From Rhizophagus irregularis (taxonomy: Eukaryota > Glomeromycota > Glomeromycetes > Glomerales > Glomeraceae), in assembly GCF_026210795.1 (NCBI RefSeq), contig NC_089431.1, positions 2,046,001-2,110,000 of the forward strand: DNA of 64,000 bases. The letters are read 5' to 3'. Numbering within the stretch: the first letter of the stretch is position 1; each line of letters opens with the position of its first letter. This document shows positions 1 to 12,157 of this stretch, piece by piece. The notes under the pieces are model-generated. The model was not told where the DNA came from. It did not search any database and saw only the letters and a list, made by a program, of their open reading frames with translations. The position numbers and the translations under genes were made by a program.

Positions 1-59
1 ATTATTACATATTTGAAAACAACTCTATATTACATTTCGGACGATTCTTTTTTTTTTAG

Positions 60-1282
60 TATGACGAAGTTGAAGCTGAGAGACATTATTTCGAATTTTT
101 CGAAGACGTTCATACGGAATTTCGACAATATGGGACTATTGTGCAATTCAAGGTAATGATTCGATAAGTCTCTTTCATATTGGCCGAATATTAATTTTAT
201 CATATAAAATTCAGGTTTGTAACAATTTTCAATTACATCTACGTGGAAATGTATATGTACAATATTCAAATGAAGATGAGGCAAAACGGGCGATCGAAAA
301 TATCAGAGGAAGATGGTATGCTGGAAAACAGTTATTATGTGAATATTGTCCAGTAACCAAATGGAAACCTGCGATATGCGGTAATTACATATATATTATT
401 AATCATTCTAGTTTGTAATATTTAAATTAATATGTATTTTCGTATTATATTCATCAATATTTTGGGTTTTGAATATCAGGATACTATCAAAGAAACCAAT
501 GTCCAAAAGGAATTCAATGTAATTTTTTACATGTATATAAAAATCCCGGAGGATTATATTCAGATGCAGATAGAGACTTCGAAGATAAACGTTCAGGTTC
601 TTAATTTTTGTGAATCTCAAATTATAAAATACGTTTTATATTAATTTTATGGTTTTTATTGACAGATTTTATTATGGCTATCGAGAATTCTTCTAATATT
701 ACTGTTTCTACAGCTGTAAATAAATCGTTTCCAGAGTCAACTGTTAATTCTACCGAGTCCTCAAAAAGATCTCGATCGTCCAGCTCAGATAGGAGCGATT
801 CACATCACTCTATAGTGAAACGTAATAGTAAAAATTCTCGGCGGAAAAATCGATCGAAATCACGATCGAGATCTCATTCTCGTTCTCCACCTCTGCGATC
901 CAACGACAAATATCGTTATCGTCATAATTACAAGCGTGACAATCGTTATCATAATGAACGTGATGAACACCACCACCACCATCACCACCACCATCGAAGT
1001 CGACATCATAAAAAGAGTGATCGTGATTTAGACGAATCGCGTTCTCACTGGAACCGTCATCGTGGTCATTGGGATAGAAAGCCTGATTATTATGACATGA
1101 ATGTTGATAAAAAAAACAAGAAAGACAGAAATGAAAATGATCGAAAAATACAACGGCGTGATTCAAAACGAGATAATAGAAAAAATTCTAGAACTAATAA
1201 GAATGAGAATCAATCATCTGATGACTCTATTGTCTCTTCTACTTACAATATTAGAGAAAATGGTAAGATTTCTGATGAATAA
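60..1282 (+). CDS. U2AF35-related splicing factor (ZRSR2/Urp-like), 5' end outside window
   Basis: The 3' part of a U2AF small-subunit-related factor, which in the family recognises 3' splice sites through an RRM-like (UHM) domain flanked by CCCH zinc fingers. Visible exons are 60-152, 215-380, 480-596 and 666-1282, joined by GT-AG introns that keep frame. The second exon encodes HLRGNVYVQY and GRWYAGKQLLCEYCPVTKW, and the next encodes GYYQRNQCPKGIQCNFLHVY, the second zinc finger. This matches ZRSR2 more closely than canonical U2AF1. The last exon is an Arg/Ser-rich tail of about 200 residues with a run of nine histidines. The N-terminus, including the first zinc finger, lies left of the window. 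A nuclear spliceosomal role is inferred from the family. Confidence 0.9.
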
Positions 1283-1346
1283 TATATATAGTAAATACTG
1301 TCAATGTACTGTATAATATGGAATCACCGAACTTATTCGTTTTGAC

Positions 1347-1352
1347 AATAAA
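1347..1352 (+). terminator. AATAAA polyadenylation signal
   Basis: AATAAA lies 65 bases after the stop of the U2AF35-related gene, at the expected distance for 3' end formation. No experimental support is visible. Confidence 0.5.
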
Positions 1353-1953
1353 ATGTTAAATGTAGTTCATTAAAAATTTGTTACTTGAAAGCGAGTTTAA
1401 TTATTTTTGTATTAAAAAACAAAAGTATATATTCTTTATATTCTTAGTGTCTTTATTGATTAAATATAATATATACAGTATCTACAATATATAATTTCAA
1501 AACAACATTTAAAGAAAGCAATATGAAGAAAGCGTATGTTATTTAGCGAGCCACAATTTTTTTGAAGAAGTTGAGGTTACACAATTCAGATTTACACTTT
1601 ATAAGCCAAAGCATTATTGTCAGGACCATTTTTTTCTTGGATATAAAGAGTATTATTGTATGCATATTGTATTCATCCCACATATGAGACTACAAAAACC
1701 TGAAGAAATATCAGTATCTGATGGATGCTTGTCCAGGTGACCTTGAAAGAATCCAGATCATCCACGAATTTCGAACAGATTTATAATTATAAAGAGTTTC
1801 AGAAAACAGATGTTTGGTACATGCACATATATTATACTTGAATTTATGAGCGCCATCTTAAAATTTGAATGGAGAGATACAATGAAGAAAAAAAGAAATA
1901 TAATGTACCAATAGCTTTTATGATTTTAAAGTTATATATTATTAACCAACAAA
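1353..1953. other. Convergent intergenic spacer
   Basis: AT-rich 3'-to-3' spacer between the U2AF35-related gene and RAD17. No open frame with family features, RNA gene or repeat was recognised. Confidence 0.5.
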
Positions 1954-3564
1954 TCATTCTTTTCTTTTGCCACTATGTCGAAATTTACCAAATTCTTTCA
2001 AACGTGTTTTTCCGTCATAAGAAATTTTTAAAACATTTGATTTATCGAATTTACTCATTCGTCTCAAATACGGTAGCACAAACATAGTAAGATCTTCTTT
2101 ACTATGATTTGTCATAATAAACTCTGTATTTTGTGTGCCAATTGCATCTTTCTCAAAAAGCCGTTGTTTACCGCGTTTTATTGACCAAAGTAGTTCGTTA
2201 TTTTCTCGCATGCTTTGATTAAACTTGAATGAATTGCTGCCCTTATGAATAACAAAACCTTTTTTTGGAGAGTCTTGTATTCGAGAATCTATTAAACCAT
2301 TCATCAGAATCAAACTACAGTTTCTTTTATTGTAATTTTTAGCATATAGTAAATCATAATTGCTAAATACTTCAGATGCACGTGCGAGTTCAGCATCGCT
2401 AGAATATAATTCAAGATAATTTGAAAAAGCCAGTTCACCAAACTTCTCGTAATCAATCTGCATATTGCGAATTATTCTTCTCGGCTTTGAATTTGTTTTT
2501 TTAACTTCAAAAACAAGATCCAGACATTCAAATTGGTCCACTTGATTTTCAAAATTTATATTTTCATTTATAATAGAACGCATTTCAGACATCGTTTCTT
2601 GAGGAAGCTTTACAGACGATCGAGTATTATTAAAAGGCTTTCGAGGAGCATGGAGTAACTTTCCAGCTTTGTTATATCTGTGAGGTGATACGAATGATGG
2701 TATCTTCTCTGTAACTTCCATAAGTGTATAAGCATTTTGTATAGAATTCAGTGCTTGACGAATATCATTTACACCACTTTCGATAACTTGGTCCATAATT
2801 TTCATTACACATTCTCTTTTGATAGCTTCATTTTTGGGAAACTTCAAATTCAAGAATGCTCTGATTCCCCTCTTTAAAAAAGTTGGCGCAACCGGACGAA
2901 ATCTAATATGTGTCACTTTTTTATCTTCAAGAATATCACCATGCACAGTATTGTATACTGTATCAACTAATTTACGTTCTTCATGGTTCCAATCCTCAAT
3001 ATTAATGCTTGTTTCCGTAATTGTCCAAATAATCGGCATTCTTACATCATCTCTTCTCAAATAATTTTTTATTTCTTGAACAAACTTAGATTGTTGTTCT
3101 TTAAAATTTGGAGCATTGGACGTAAATGGTAAATCCTCCAACAATAGAACTTGCGCTCTGAAATTATTTTTCAGGGCTTCTGGTGTCGCAAACCAAACAT
3201 TATCATTGATCCAGTCTTTAAATCTCGTTATTGCTGGTTCATAAAAATCGGGGTGAGAAGAACCTATAGGATATGGATCAAATCTATTTATACAAATATA
3301 AGGCAGCACATTTAATCCCCGAAGTCCATGCTGTTCAGTCTCTTGATTGATAGATTTAATAGCTAAATTAATAGTTGTTGTCTTTCCGCTACCCGGTGGT
3401 CCATTTAGGACAAGCAATTTTTTTTCTAATAAACATTTATCGTTATTTACTCTTTCGAAAATTTGTTTTACAGCGTTTTTAACTTCATAAAACTTTTGTG
3501 GATTTACAGCCAGCTCTTCAACACAATTCGGTTGAAATTCAAGGTACCAATTGCCGGAAGTCAT
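1954..3564 (-). CDS. RAD17: RAD17/Rad24-like checkpoint clamp loader
   Basis: Replaces the large RFC subunit in the alternative clamp loader that places the 9-1-1 ring on damaged DNA in the nucleus (family knowledge). The protein of about 536 residues starts at ATG 3564 with MTSGNWYLEFQP and VEELAVNPQKF, corresponding to the W-x-x-x-Y-x-P / ELAVH start of Rad17. A Walker A, NGPPGSGKTTT, follows near residue 55, and a hydrophobic strand with LLLEDLPF serves as the Walker B/acidic segment. An AAA+ lid region and a divergent C-terminal half follow. The frame is open 69 bases upstream to a non-ATG codon, and an acceptor-like AG near 3639 means a short upstream exon is possible. The coding region has no intron, unlike its neighbours. 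Confidence 0.85.
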   Translation of the reverse strand: MTSGNWYLEFQPNCVEELAVNPQKFYEVKNAVKQIFERVNNDKCLLEKKLLVLNGPPGSGKTTTINLAIKSINQETEQHGLRGLNVLPYICINRFDPYPIGSSHPDFYEPAITRFKDWINDNVWFATPEALKNNFRAQVLLLEDLPFTSNAPNFKEQQSKFVQEIKNYLRRDDVRMPIIWTITETSINIEDWNHEERKLVDTVYNTVHGDILEDKKVTHIRFRPVAPTFLKRGIRAFLNLKFPKNEAIKRECVMKIMDQVIESGVNDIRQALNSIQNAYTLMEVTEKIPSFVSPHRYNKAGKLLHAPRKPFNNTRSSVKLPQETMSEMRSIINENINFENQVDQFECLDLVFEVKKTNSKPRRIIRNMQIDYEKFGELAFSNYLELYSSDAELARASEVFSNYDLLYAKNYNKRNCSLILMNGLIDSRIQDSPKKGFVIHKGSNSFKFNQSMRENNELLWSIKRGKQRLFEKDAIGTQNTEFIMTNHSKEDLTMFVLPYLRRMSKFDKSNVLKISYDGKTRLKEFGKFRHSGKRKE

Positions 3565-4375
3565 TTTTACAGAGCTAAATAAAACTTTCTGTTTATAAAT
3601 AGACGTGTCAAATTCACATGACTGACGCCACACCCTGTTATGAGAATCAAAGTTTTCTAAGCACTAATTAAAATTAGTTTTAAACAAAAGAATAAATACC
3701 TATTAATTAAGAGAAATACTATTCTATTTTTATTTTAATATATGTAAGGCTTGACCTGTCCTATCTAATATTATAAGAGGCCCGATTAAAAGAGAAAATA
3801 CAAAGATAGGGAGAATACTATATATCACATTGGGGATGTGATGTACGGTATCATATAAAAATTTAATATATATTGCGGACGGATCAATTGGAATTTTTGC
3901 CGGATATTTAAAAATTGCAGAGTTTATAATAATTTTTTTTATCATGTAAAATTAATTATATTCGGATTTGAGCTATGTAACGGTTGATTCTTTCTTCTTC
4001 TCATTTAATTATCCGAAAACTTTTAAAATTAGATAATAAATAGTTATATACTTATATTAACATTTGAGCAATACAAATGATTTAAATTAATAAATTATAA
4101 CTTTTAAGAAAGAAATTTTTTTTTCCCTTGTTTAGAAGGATTAATTTATTTTTTGAAAAAAAACTATCTATTTTATGAGAGACAGATATTTAGAGTACTT
4201 TCTCGAAATTTGAAATGAAATTGTCAGAGTTAGAGCTATAAAGTTTGGTTTTTACTAGGAAACTTCTTATAAAGCGAATTTAAACTATAGTAAATTATAG
4301 TTTATTATAGAAAAAATCTCTTAATAAATGATACATAATTTAGTTGATGGAACCCAATATCACGTGATAAAAAAT
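3565..4375. other. Upstream region of RAD17 / 3' flank of DUG2-like gene
   Basis: AT-rich spacer that must contain the RAD17 promoter. A 71-codon frame on the minus strand at 3730-3945 is hydrophobic but matches nothing I recognise. I see no confident regulatory element. Confidence 0.4.
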
Positions 4376-7300
4376 TCATTTTTCTTTTTTAATTTCACTT
4401 AACTTACTAATTAAATTTTTAAAGATTCTTTTACCGGCTTGTAAATTTTTTAAACGTATCCTTTCATTATTTAAATGGGCTTGATCAGTAGATTGTCCCA
4501 TAGGTAAATGTATTGCTACAGCATTAAAATTTCTTTCTAATAATTTTATAGCTGGTATCGAACCGCCTTCTCTTATATACAATGGTTTAACACCCCATTC
4601 CTATTTAATAAAATTTATAATTATAAACAAAAGAGAAATAATAATTAATAATAGTAATAAAAATAAAATAATAAAGAACTTACCTGTTTAATCACTTGTT
4701 CTGCTGCTTTAAAATATTGATTTTTAGGATCTCCTAACCACCAATCTGCCTTATTATTGATTTCAATCTAAAAGATGATAATAACATTATATTGTTTGTT
4801 TAGTTCCAATATTTTTATTCTTGTTTTTTAGGTAAAATAAATAAATAAAATAATAATACTTACGCGTAAATTATTTTTAGTTCTTAATTCACTAAAGATT
4901 TCTTTAACAAATTCTTTAAAACTTTTCACAATATCATCAATATCTTGATCTGGTACAATACGCATACTAACACTAGCTTCAGCTTTACGTGGTATAATTG
5001 TAACATTTTTTGGCCCACTAACATCAATTTTATGTATAGTAAATGACGGGTATCTCCATTTTGACATTAATTTTTCTTTTGTTTCGCTTGATTTACTTGA
5101 AAAAATCAAAAAGACTTATATAAAACGAACGTACATAATAAAAATGAATTCGTTTGAATAAAATTACCTAGGATTTAATTCTAAAATACGTTCATATAAC
5201 TGTTCTTCATAAGATGTAATAGGTCTCACGTTATTATAAAATCCTAAAATTAAAATCAAATAAAATAAATATAAATACGTATGAAATAATTTATAATGAC
5301 TTCCTTTAAATTTTTTTACCTGGAATTAAAACATAATTATCTTCTGATACGAGTTTCGCAAGAACTTGAATCATATCATTTAAAGGTTGCGATACTGCTC
5401 CTCCTTGCATACCAGAATGTAAATCTGATTCTTCGCTAGAAATCTATGTGCAATATATGTAAAAGAGATGCAAAGAACTACTTTTTCGGCATATTGAATT
5501 AATTTATAAAATTTACCTCAATTGTTGCAAGAATCACACCACGGAGCCCATAAGTTAAGCATGGAGTCACATCATCTAACCAATAAGAATTACTATAATA
5601 ATGAAATAACAGAGAACTCAATCAACAATTAATTAATTAGCATACCTAAAAATTCATAATTAATTTAGAATAATTTTTACCTTAGTAAAATAACGTCTAC
5701 TTCACCAATCAAATTCTAAAACAAATACACATATTAATTTTTTGTTGCGTGAAATTTAAAAATTACTTTGTTAAATATTTTTACTTATTTGTTACCTTGA
5801 ATTTTTCCACAGTTTTATCAAATCCTATACTACCATTTTCTTCCTCCCCTTCAATCAAAAATGATACGTTGGCTTTGAGTTTCTTTTCTTGTTGTAATTC
5901 ACTAACTGCACATATAGCCGCAATCATAGGTCCTTTATTATCAGTAACGCCTAATAATAATAATGGAACAAGTAAATAATGTCAATCATTTATATTATAT
6001 AATATTTAAGTTTATAAATGAATATATATTGCCTCGGCCATATAAATATCCATCCTTTGCTATAAATAAAAATAACATTAGAATACAAATATCTTCAGAT
6101 ATTTAAAATACATTAACTATTTATTACCAGTCATTTCAAATGGATTTGTAAACCATTTTGTTTTATCAGCATCAATAACATCATAATGTCCATAAACCAA
6201 AATATTTAACTGTTTATGTTGTTGCTTAAAGTCACTAATTCCATTAAATTTACCAAAAACTAATGGATTTTGACCTGTTGCTATCGGAATCTATGAATAC
6301 AAAGTAGAGTAAAATATTTATACAAACATCTACAGATTATATAAAAAATTTTTCATTTTTTTCATTAACTTACTAATTCTGATTCAGCTCCTAATTGTAT
6401 AAATACATTCTTTAAAAATTTTGCACCTCTAAAACATTCTTCTAAATATTTTGGTTTTCCGCTAACTGTACGTAATAAAATCCACTTTTTAAGAGCATAC
6501 AACATAATATCTAAATAGTATATAACATTCACGTATAAAAATTATGATAATAAAAATTTTCCTATAATTTAGTGTTTTATATTTTACCTGAGGTTTCTGG
6601 AATTATTGCTTCTTGGCAATTATCATCTGTTAAATTTATATCCCAAAACTTCATATCAAAAAAAAAAATATATATTAACCTTTTAACTAAATAGTAGTTA
6701 GTAATCTTATTAAAAATAAATATACTTTGATTAATTGATCATTAGCACCACTAATCAACAATGATTTATTTGGTGATAAAGTTAAAGACAATATAATTCC
6801 AGTATGATCCTTATAAGTATTTAATATTTCAAATGTCTTATTCCATCTCTAAATAAATATTCAAAATATATCAATTAATTTAAAAAAATTAACTATAATA
6901 TTTTTTGAAAATATTATCTTACTTTGATAGTTCCATCAGCTGAACCAGAAAATAAACAGTTATCTCCTGCAGCTAAAGCTAACACATCATCCTAATTTGT
7001 TAAATGCGAGAATAAAAATTTTAAAAGGATCTCTTAATATAAAACAGATAAAAAAAAATCATAATGAACATACATCGTGAGCCATAAGAGATCTGATATG
7101 CTATCAAAAACAAAAATTAAGTAAAATTGACACTTGAATACAAAAAAACAACTCGGTTATATTTTTTTCAACTTACATGATAAGTTTCCAAATCATAAAT
7201 CTTTTGTAAATAATAATAAAATTTTTTTTAATCCTTAAACTTTAATTAAACCAAATTGTAGCTAATAACACAAACCTTAATATCACCACCTTGTGCGCCA

Positions 7301-8736
7301 CAAAATAATAACTCATCTTGTATAGCAAGAGTTAGGATACCAGCATCTGTTCCTTTAAGAACTTTTAAAAGCTCCATAGAATTCTTTGTGATTGACCACA
7401 CCTAGAAAAAATAATGAAGATATTCTATAATTATTTCAATGCAATTAATGCAATTTAAATTTAAAATTTTTTACCTTAACGTCACCATCCCCTGATCCTA
7501 AATTTACAGGAAAAAAATATATATATATTTTCAATAAATATGTTGATAAAAAAAATATATTAACATTATCACTTACCACTTAAAAGAATCCTTCCATCTT
7601 TATTTTCTCCCAATAATAAAGAATATACATACCCATCATGACTATTCATATAAATCATACAATCGTGAACTTCATATCTACAAACATTTTCTTGTTCTGC
7701 ACAAATTTTTGCATCAATTTCCTCTTCTTCGACCGAACTGATTATTTCACACGCATTAGTAGTTGGTGGGATATTATCAAAGAATTTAGAATAGTTGCAT
7801 GAATACGGAAAGTTATGTGTTTGATGATTTTCTTTAGTCGATAAATCGAATCGCTTGATTAAGAAAAAAAAATTTTTTTTTTTACTATAGAAAATACTTG
7901 TACGATTTATTATTTTCAATTAACTTACTAGAATACTTGTGTTCTGACAACCAATATACACTGTATCTAATTCGTCACAATAAACTACCGAAAATAAATC
8001 TCCAACATCGCACACTTGAATAACATAGAGACATTTTAATGTATCTACATCCCACACCTATAACAAAAAATATGAGATATTTAACAATGTAGATAAAAGA
8101 AATATGTAAAAAAAATTGAATTGGGATGGAATAATTACATACTCGAACAGTACAGTCGCCTTCATATAAAAATATACATATATATTCGAGAGTATTAAAA
8201 CGAATATCGATTCAAATCAACATCAATTAAATATAATACAATGTTCTTCTTACCAGATGAGCTAAATAACATTTTTTGATCATTTGAAAGAGTCAAACAT
8301 AAAACACCTCCTAAATGTCCCTTTAATACAGCTTCTTGCTGAAAAGTGATCAAATTCCATATCTAAAATATTTACAAATTTTTAATCAAATTTCTAATGA
8401 TAGTGAAATATCAAATAAATTATTCAATTAACATTTACCTGAATATGAGGACCTTGAGAACCGGTAAATATATATCTGTCAGAACAAGCTAAAGAAAGTA
8501 CGGAATTTTCTCCGTGTGTTATTGTATGACTTGGTTTATTCTCTTGTTTTTGTGGAAAGCGATTTAGGCTGACTGTAAAAGAATAAAAATATGTTAAGTG
8601 GTGAACTATAAATACAAAAAAAAAGAAAGAAAGGTATATTACGTAGTGGTGTGGGACTAGCACTTCGTTGTATTGGAAAGTATTCACTTGGAACGGCGAG
8701 ACCCTCCAGACTTTCCGGATTAGACGTCTGTGACAT
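4376..8736 (-). CDS. DUG2: WD40-M20 peptidase, DUG2-like glutathione-degradation subunit
   Basis: In yeast, Dug2 pairs with Dug3 to cleave glutathione in the cytosol. The gene runs from ATG 8736 (MSQTSNPESLEGLAVPS) to the stop at 4376 through about 20 short exons with GT-AG introns. For example, exon 1 is 8643-8736 and the second exon ends CAG before GTAAATG near 8439. The N-terminal half encodes WD40 blades (VLSLACSDRYIFTGSQG; VLKGHLGGVLCLTLSNDQKM). The C-terminal half is an M20 metallopeptidase: VYGHYDVIDADKTKW supplies the His ligand and GRG-VTDNKGPMIA the bridging Asp. EGEEENGS supplies the Glu pair, and VTIIPRKAEASVSMRIVPDQ is the dimerisation lid. This WD40-M20 fusion is diagnostic. I saw no break in the parts translated, though not every splice site was checked. 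Confidence 0.88.
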
Positions 8737-10483
8737 ATTTATAATTCAAAAAATTAAGGTTTTGTACAATTGGAAAAATTCAGAATTGGACTTCCTTTAT
8801 ATATTCAGCGCTAGCGTCGATCATTTATCAAATTTGCCTTTAAATGGAATTTAATTTTTGATACTAAGAATCGGAAATTTTCATTCAACGTATTGCACCA
8901 TTTAAAATTATTTTGCGAATATCTAAAAGAATATTAAAAATTTAATTTATTACATTCATACAAGTTAATTTTATTAAAATAAAAATTACATATTTTATTA
9001 GACTAAACGATGAAAATACAGTATAAAAGATGTATATGAATATACAAGATATTTGTCATAATATATTTGGTGAATTCTTTATTATTATTCTCATAAAATA
9101 AAGGTAGTCTTCTCGTTGAATGTATTTTTGCAGGCTTTTCAAATCGAATTTTCCAAGAAATAAATGTTGATAAAATAAATGTCAAGGTAATTAATATTAA
9201 TAATGCTATATATACGTATTACATTGCTAATAATGGAATGTGTGAATGTTGGCGCAGTTTGAGAATTCGTTTTAAAGATATCAAAAAGATTTAGTTAAAT
9301 TTTAGTATACTAAAATCGATAACCTAAAATATTATTAAACGAAAAACCTACATGCTGAGAATTATAACGCCGACAATGATCTGAAATCTTTTTTTTTTTA
9401 AAAAAAAGAGAGAGTAAGAAAATAATGAAAAAAATTTATATGGAAACCATTTCAACTAATAAGAAAGTACCATGTAGTGATTTTCAAAGATTTTCGAATT
9501 GTGCTTACTTAGAACCAAATATTATGAACAAAAATAATAATTGAATCCATTTCAGATTAACGTGTATATTTATTTGACGTCAAAAAATTTTAAAGTAAAT
9601 TCAAAATTAAATTTAAGTAAATTCATGAAAATGGTTTATACGAATATAATATAAAAAAAAAAAGAAAGGAAGATTAAAGGGTATGAAGAAGAGAACATAT
9701 ACAAGGCTACAAGCACTTATTTATATAAATTAGTCATCCTTTAAATACGATTGTTTTACAAATTTATATTTTAATTAAAATATTCTCGAATGAACTAAAT
9801 CATTAAAATTTAATCACGTGTAATCACAAGTAAGTTTCACTACTTTCTTCGGCGAGATTTTATCGGATAATTATATATATATATATATATATATATTTTA
9901 AACTAAGTTTTATATAGCGAATATTACGAAGAATTTTTGCTTAGGGACGTCCATTACGTGTTATACAGACTAATTGGCGTCTTAGATGCTTGTCAAATTA
10001 ACAACATAAAGCCACAAAAAAGTTCGTCGATCTTGAGAGGCGAAGTATTTCATAGGAATTTTTTTTTTAATTTTTATAAGCCACGAAAAGCATTTAGAGT
10101 AAGGCTATCTTTTTCGTGGCAATCGTGAATAAGCCAACAAAATTTAAATTTGGTAAATAAGCCGCACAAGCCTTTTATGCATAAATGGCTTAGATCGATG
10201 AACGTACGCGTTGGCTTCTCGTTTAAATGGCCACGAAAAGAACAATTTGAGCGATTCTTCGCGATATTAAGCATAGATAATCTATTCCAAGAAAAAAAAA
10301 ATGTGCTAATCTGGTATTCGTTTGAATTGACACGAAAATAATATTTTTTCAAAAATGATAAATGTTGAAAATAAGGCTTTTTTTATGAAAATATGGCAAT
10401 GAAAGTTTTATTGCAACGTGTTATTAATTTTTATGGGGATTCAAATAATCTTAATTTAATAAAATTTGAGGTAAAGAGTATCT
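8737..10483. other. Intergenic region with TA microsatellite and hairpin
   Basis: Divergent spacer of about 1.7 kb between the DUG2-like gene and the secreted-protein gene. It holds a (TA)n tract at about 9874-9897 and a 10-bp inverted repeat, GCCACGAAAA at 10080-10089 and its complement at 10111-10120. The stretch 9940-10340 is less AT-rich than its surroundings and has frames on both strands (63-92 codons) without recognisable features. It may be a gene relic. Confidence 0.4.
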
Positions 10484-10490
10484 ATATAAA
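10484..10490 (+). promoter_or_regulatory. TATA box of secreted-protein gene
   Basis: TATATAA lies about 60 bases before the ATG at 10550. It is followed by a C/T-rich stretch, a common fungal start-site context. Assignment is by position only. Confidence 0.5.
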
Positions 10491-10549
10491 CGTGCCGTTT
10501 CTTGCCTTGATTCCTCACTTCACTTGGGGTAATTCAAAAAAAGACCAAA

Positions 10550-11041
10550 ATGAAACTCTCTAATATTCTCTTGCTTAGTGCTTTCTTTGTCGCTTTTCTC
10601 TTCTTCGATTCCGCTACTGGCAAGTTTAAGTTTTCTTGAAGTGATTATTGTCTCAACCACTATTACTAACAAGTATTATTTTTTTAGCTTGTGCTCGTAC
10701 TACCACGACAGTTACGAAAATAACCACTATTCCAACAACAATCACTAAAGCTGTAATAACTTTAATTAAACTTTATTCATTTTAAAAATTAATTTAATTA
10801 TTTTATTTCTATTTTGAAGACTTGCTTGACGATCGGTACAACTACCACTCTTAGCATTACTTCCCCAACAATCATTACCAAATGCACTCCTACACCAACA
10901 TGTACATGTAATCCGCATATTATAGGAGATTGCTGCCGACACCCCGTAACCATCAAAAGTCTTAGCCTTAGTCTTAAAACGATTAAAATTAAAACGCTTG
11001 TACCTGTAACAACGATCTGTGTAAAACCACCAATTTATTAA
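10550..11041 (+). CDS. Small secreted Cys/Thr-rich protein (candidate effector)
   Basis: A 118-residue protein from three exons: 10550-10619, 10688-10752 and 10820-11041. Exon 1 encodes a signal peptide (MKLSNILLLSAFFVAFLFFD) with likely cleavage after SATA. The mature chain is rich in Thr and Ile and has eight cysteines, including CTPTPTCTC and GDCCRHP, which suggests disulfide bonds. Intron 1 reads GCAAGT at the donor and TTTTTTTAG at the acceptor, so it is a GC-AG intron. Using the nearby GT instead gives an early stop, as does reading through. Intron 2 is GT-AG. The function is unknown. Size, secretion and cysteine content fit a fungal small secreted protein, but an effector role is inference. 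Confidence 0.72.
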
Positions 11042-11441
11042 ATATATAATATATACCGATTTTCAAGATGTAAATAATTTCCCTTGGACCTTAAATTTTG
11101 TAAATAATATTATAATATTTGTAGTTTTATATTGTGTATATATCTTTATCCTATAAAACTTTTTTTTCCTTTTGATATATATATATATTAGATTTCTTTT
11201 ATTATTCTTTTTTTTAAATACGAATTGATTTAAAATTCAAAGATTTCAATTGTTTTTTAATAAATTTAGCATTTGATTTTTTTGTAAAATTGTAATAAAA
11301 AACAGTAATACATAATATAGAGCGGTTAAAATGCAATTATTAGCGATAAAATCGATAAAATTATACAAAAAATCATAAAAAAAAATTTTCTGCTATATAT
11401 TTAAAAAATATCCCGCATTTTCTGTATTTTCTATCCAAAAA
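11042..11441. other. Intergenic spacer
   Basis: AT-rich 3'-to-3' spacer between the secreted-protein gene and the BTB gene. No feature was recognised beyond T-rich tracts. Confidence 0.4.
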
Positions 11442-12157
11442 TCAGAATTTACCGTTTTCTTCTTCATCCCTTTTTCTTTTCTTCTGAGCAAATATTATTT
11501 TTATATTATTTAATCCTACTTCATTTTTTTTTAAATAATTCGTAATCTCTAATTGAGTTTGTTCAAGTTCAAGCCATTTACAAATATCTAAAGTAATTTT
11601 CCAATTTTCAATATCATTTTGTTGCCAAGTTGTTGGTAAATATTTTAATAAACCGTCCATCATCTTTGTTAATCCTGTTACTTTGAATTTCTTTGCTAAA
11701 TATGCAATTGTGAATAATTGCTCATTTGTTCTTACATAAACTGGCCAACCGTAGCTATAATGAAAATTATTATTTTTTTATTTTTTATCATAATATAAAT
11801 TTTTTTTTATTTATAATATAATTATAAATTTACTTACAAGTATGATAGAAATTTACCAAATATTTCATAATCATAATAAAATTCAATTTTATCTTTTTCT
11901 TCTTTATACTCTTCTTCTTTATCAATAATATCATACCAATTTTTTATCACTATACGATTATTAATCAAGCAAGAACAATCTATGTAATAATTTCCTTTTT
12001 TCATTTTATCACTCTTATCGAAATATTCCAAAAAATATCCTGATTGATATTTTAATATAACACTGTGTGCAAAATAAATCTTTCCATCTATACGCAATAC
12101 TACATCATATGTATAATGATCATTGAAAAGCTGTTTTAAATTGGTTATTATTTCCAT
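11442..12157 (-). CDS. Short BTB/POZ-domain protein
   Basis: Two exons, 11838-12157 and 11442-11754, joined by a GTAAGT...TTATAG intron, give about 210 residues. The N-terminal half shows the BTB/POZ hallmark: NDHYTYDVVLRIDGKIYFAH followed by SVILKYQSGYF, as in the D-x-V-hydrophobic...F-x-A-H-K/S core. A later segment, TIAYLAKKFKVTGL, fits the BTB helix that reads LxxAxKYxxxxL. The C-terminus is Lys/Arg/Glu-rich (KKRKRDEEENGKF), a possible nuclear signal. BTB domains mediate dimerisation and often recruit cullin-3 ligases; the target here is unknown. The ATG at 12157 follows a frame open slightly further upstream without another ATG. Confidence 0.75.

Noticed and set aside
810-1166. 118-codon minus-strand frame opposite the RS tail
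   Set aside because: A shadow of the Arg/Ser/His-rich coding exon; its His/Asp/Gly composition mirrors the plus strand.
3730-3945. 71-codon hydrophobic minus-strand frame upstream of RAD17
   Set aside because: No family resemblance, no clear splice link to RAD17, and AT-rich DNA readily gives hydrophobic frames.
10074-10352. 92-codon minus-strand and 63-codon plus-strand frames
   Set aside because: Overlapping frames on both strands without motifs; kept only as a possible relic.
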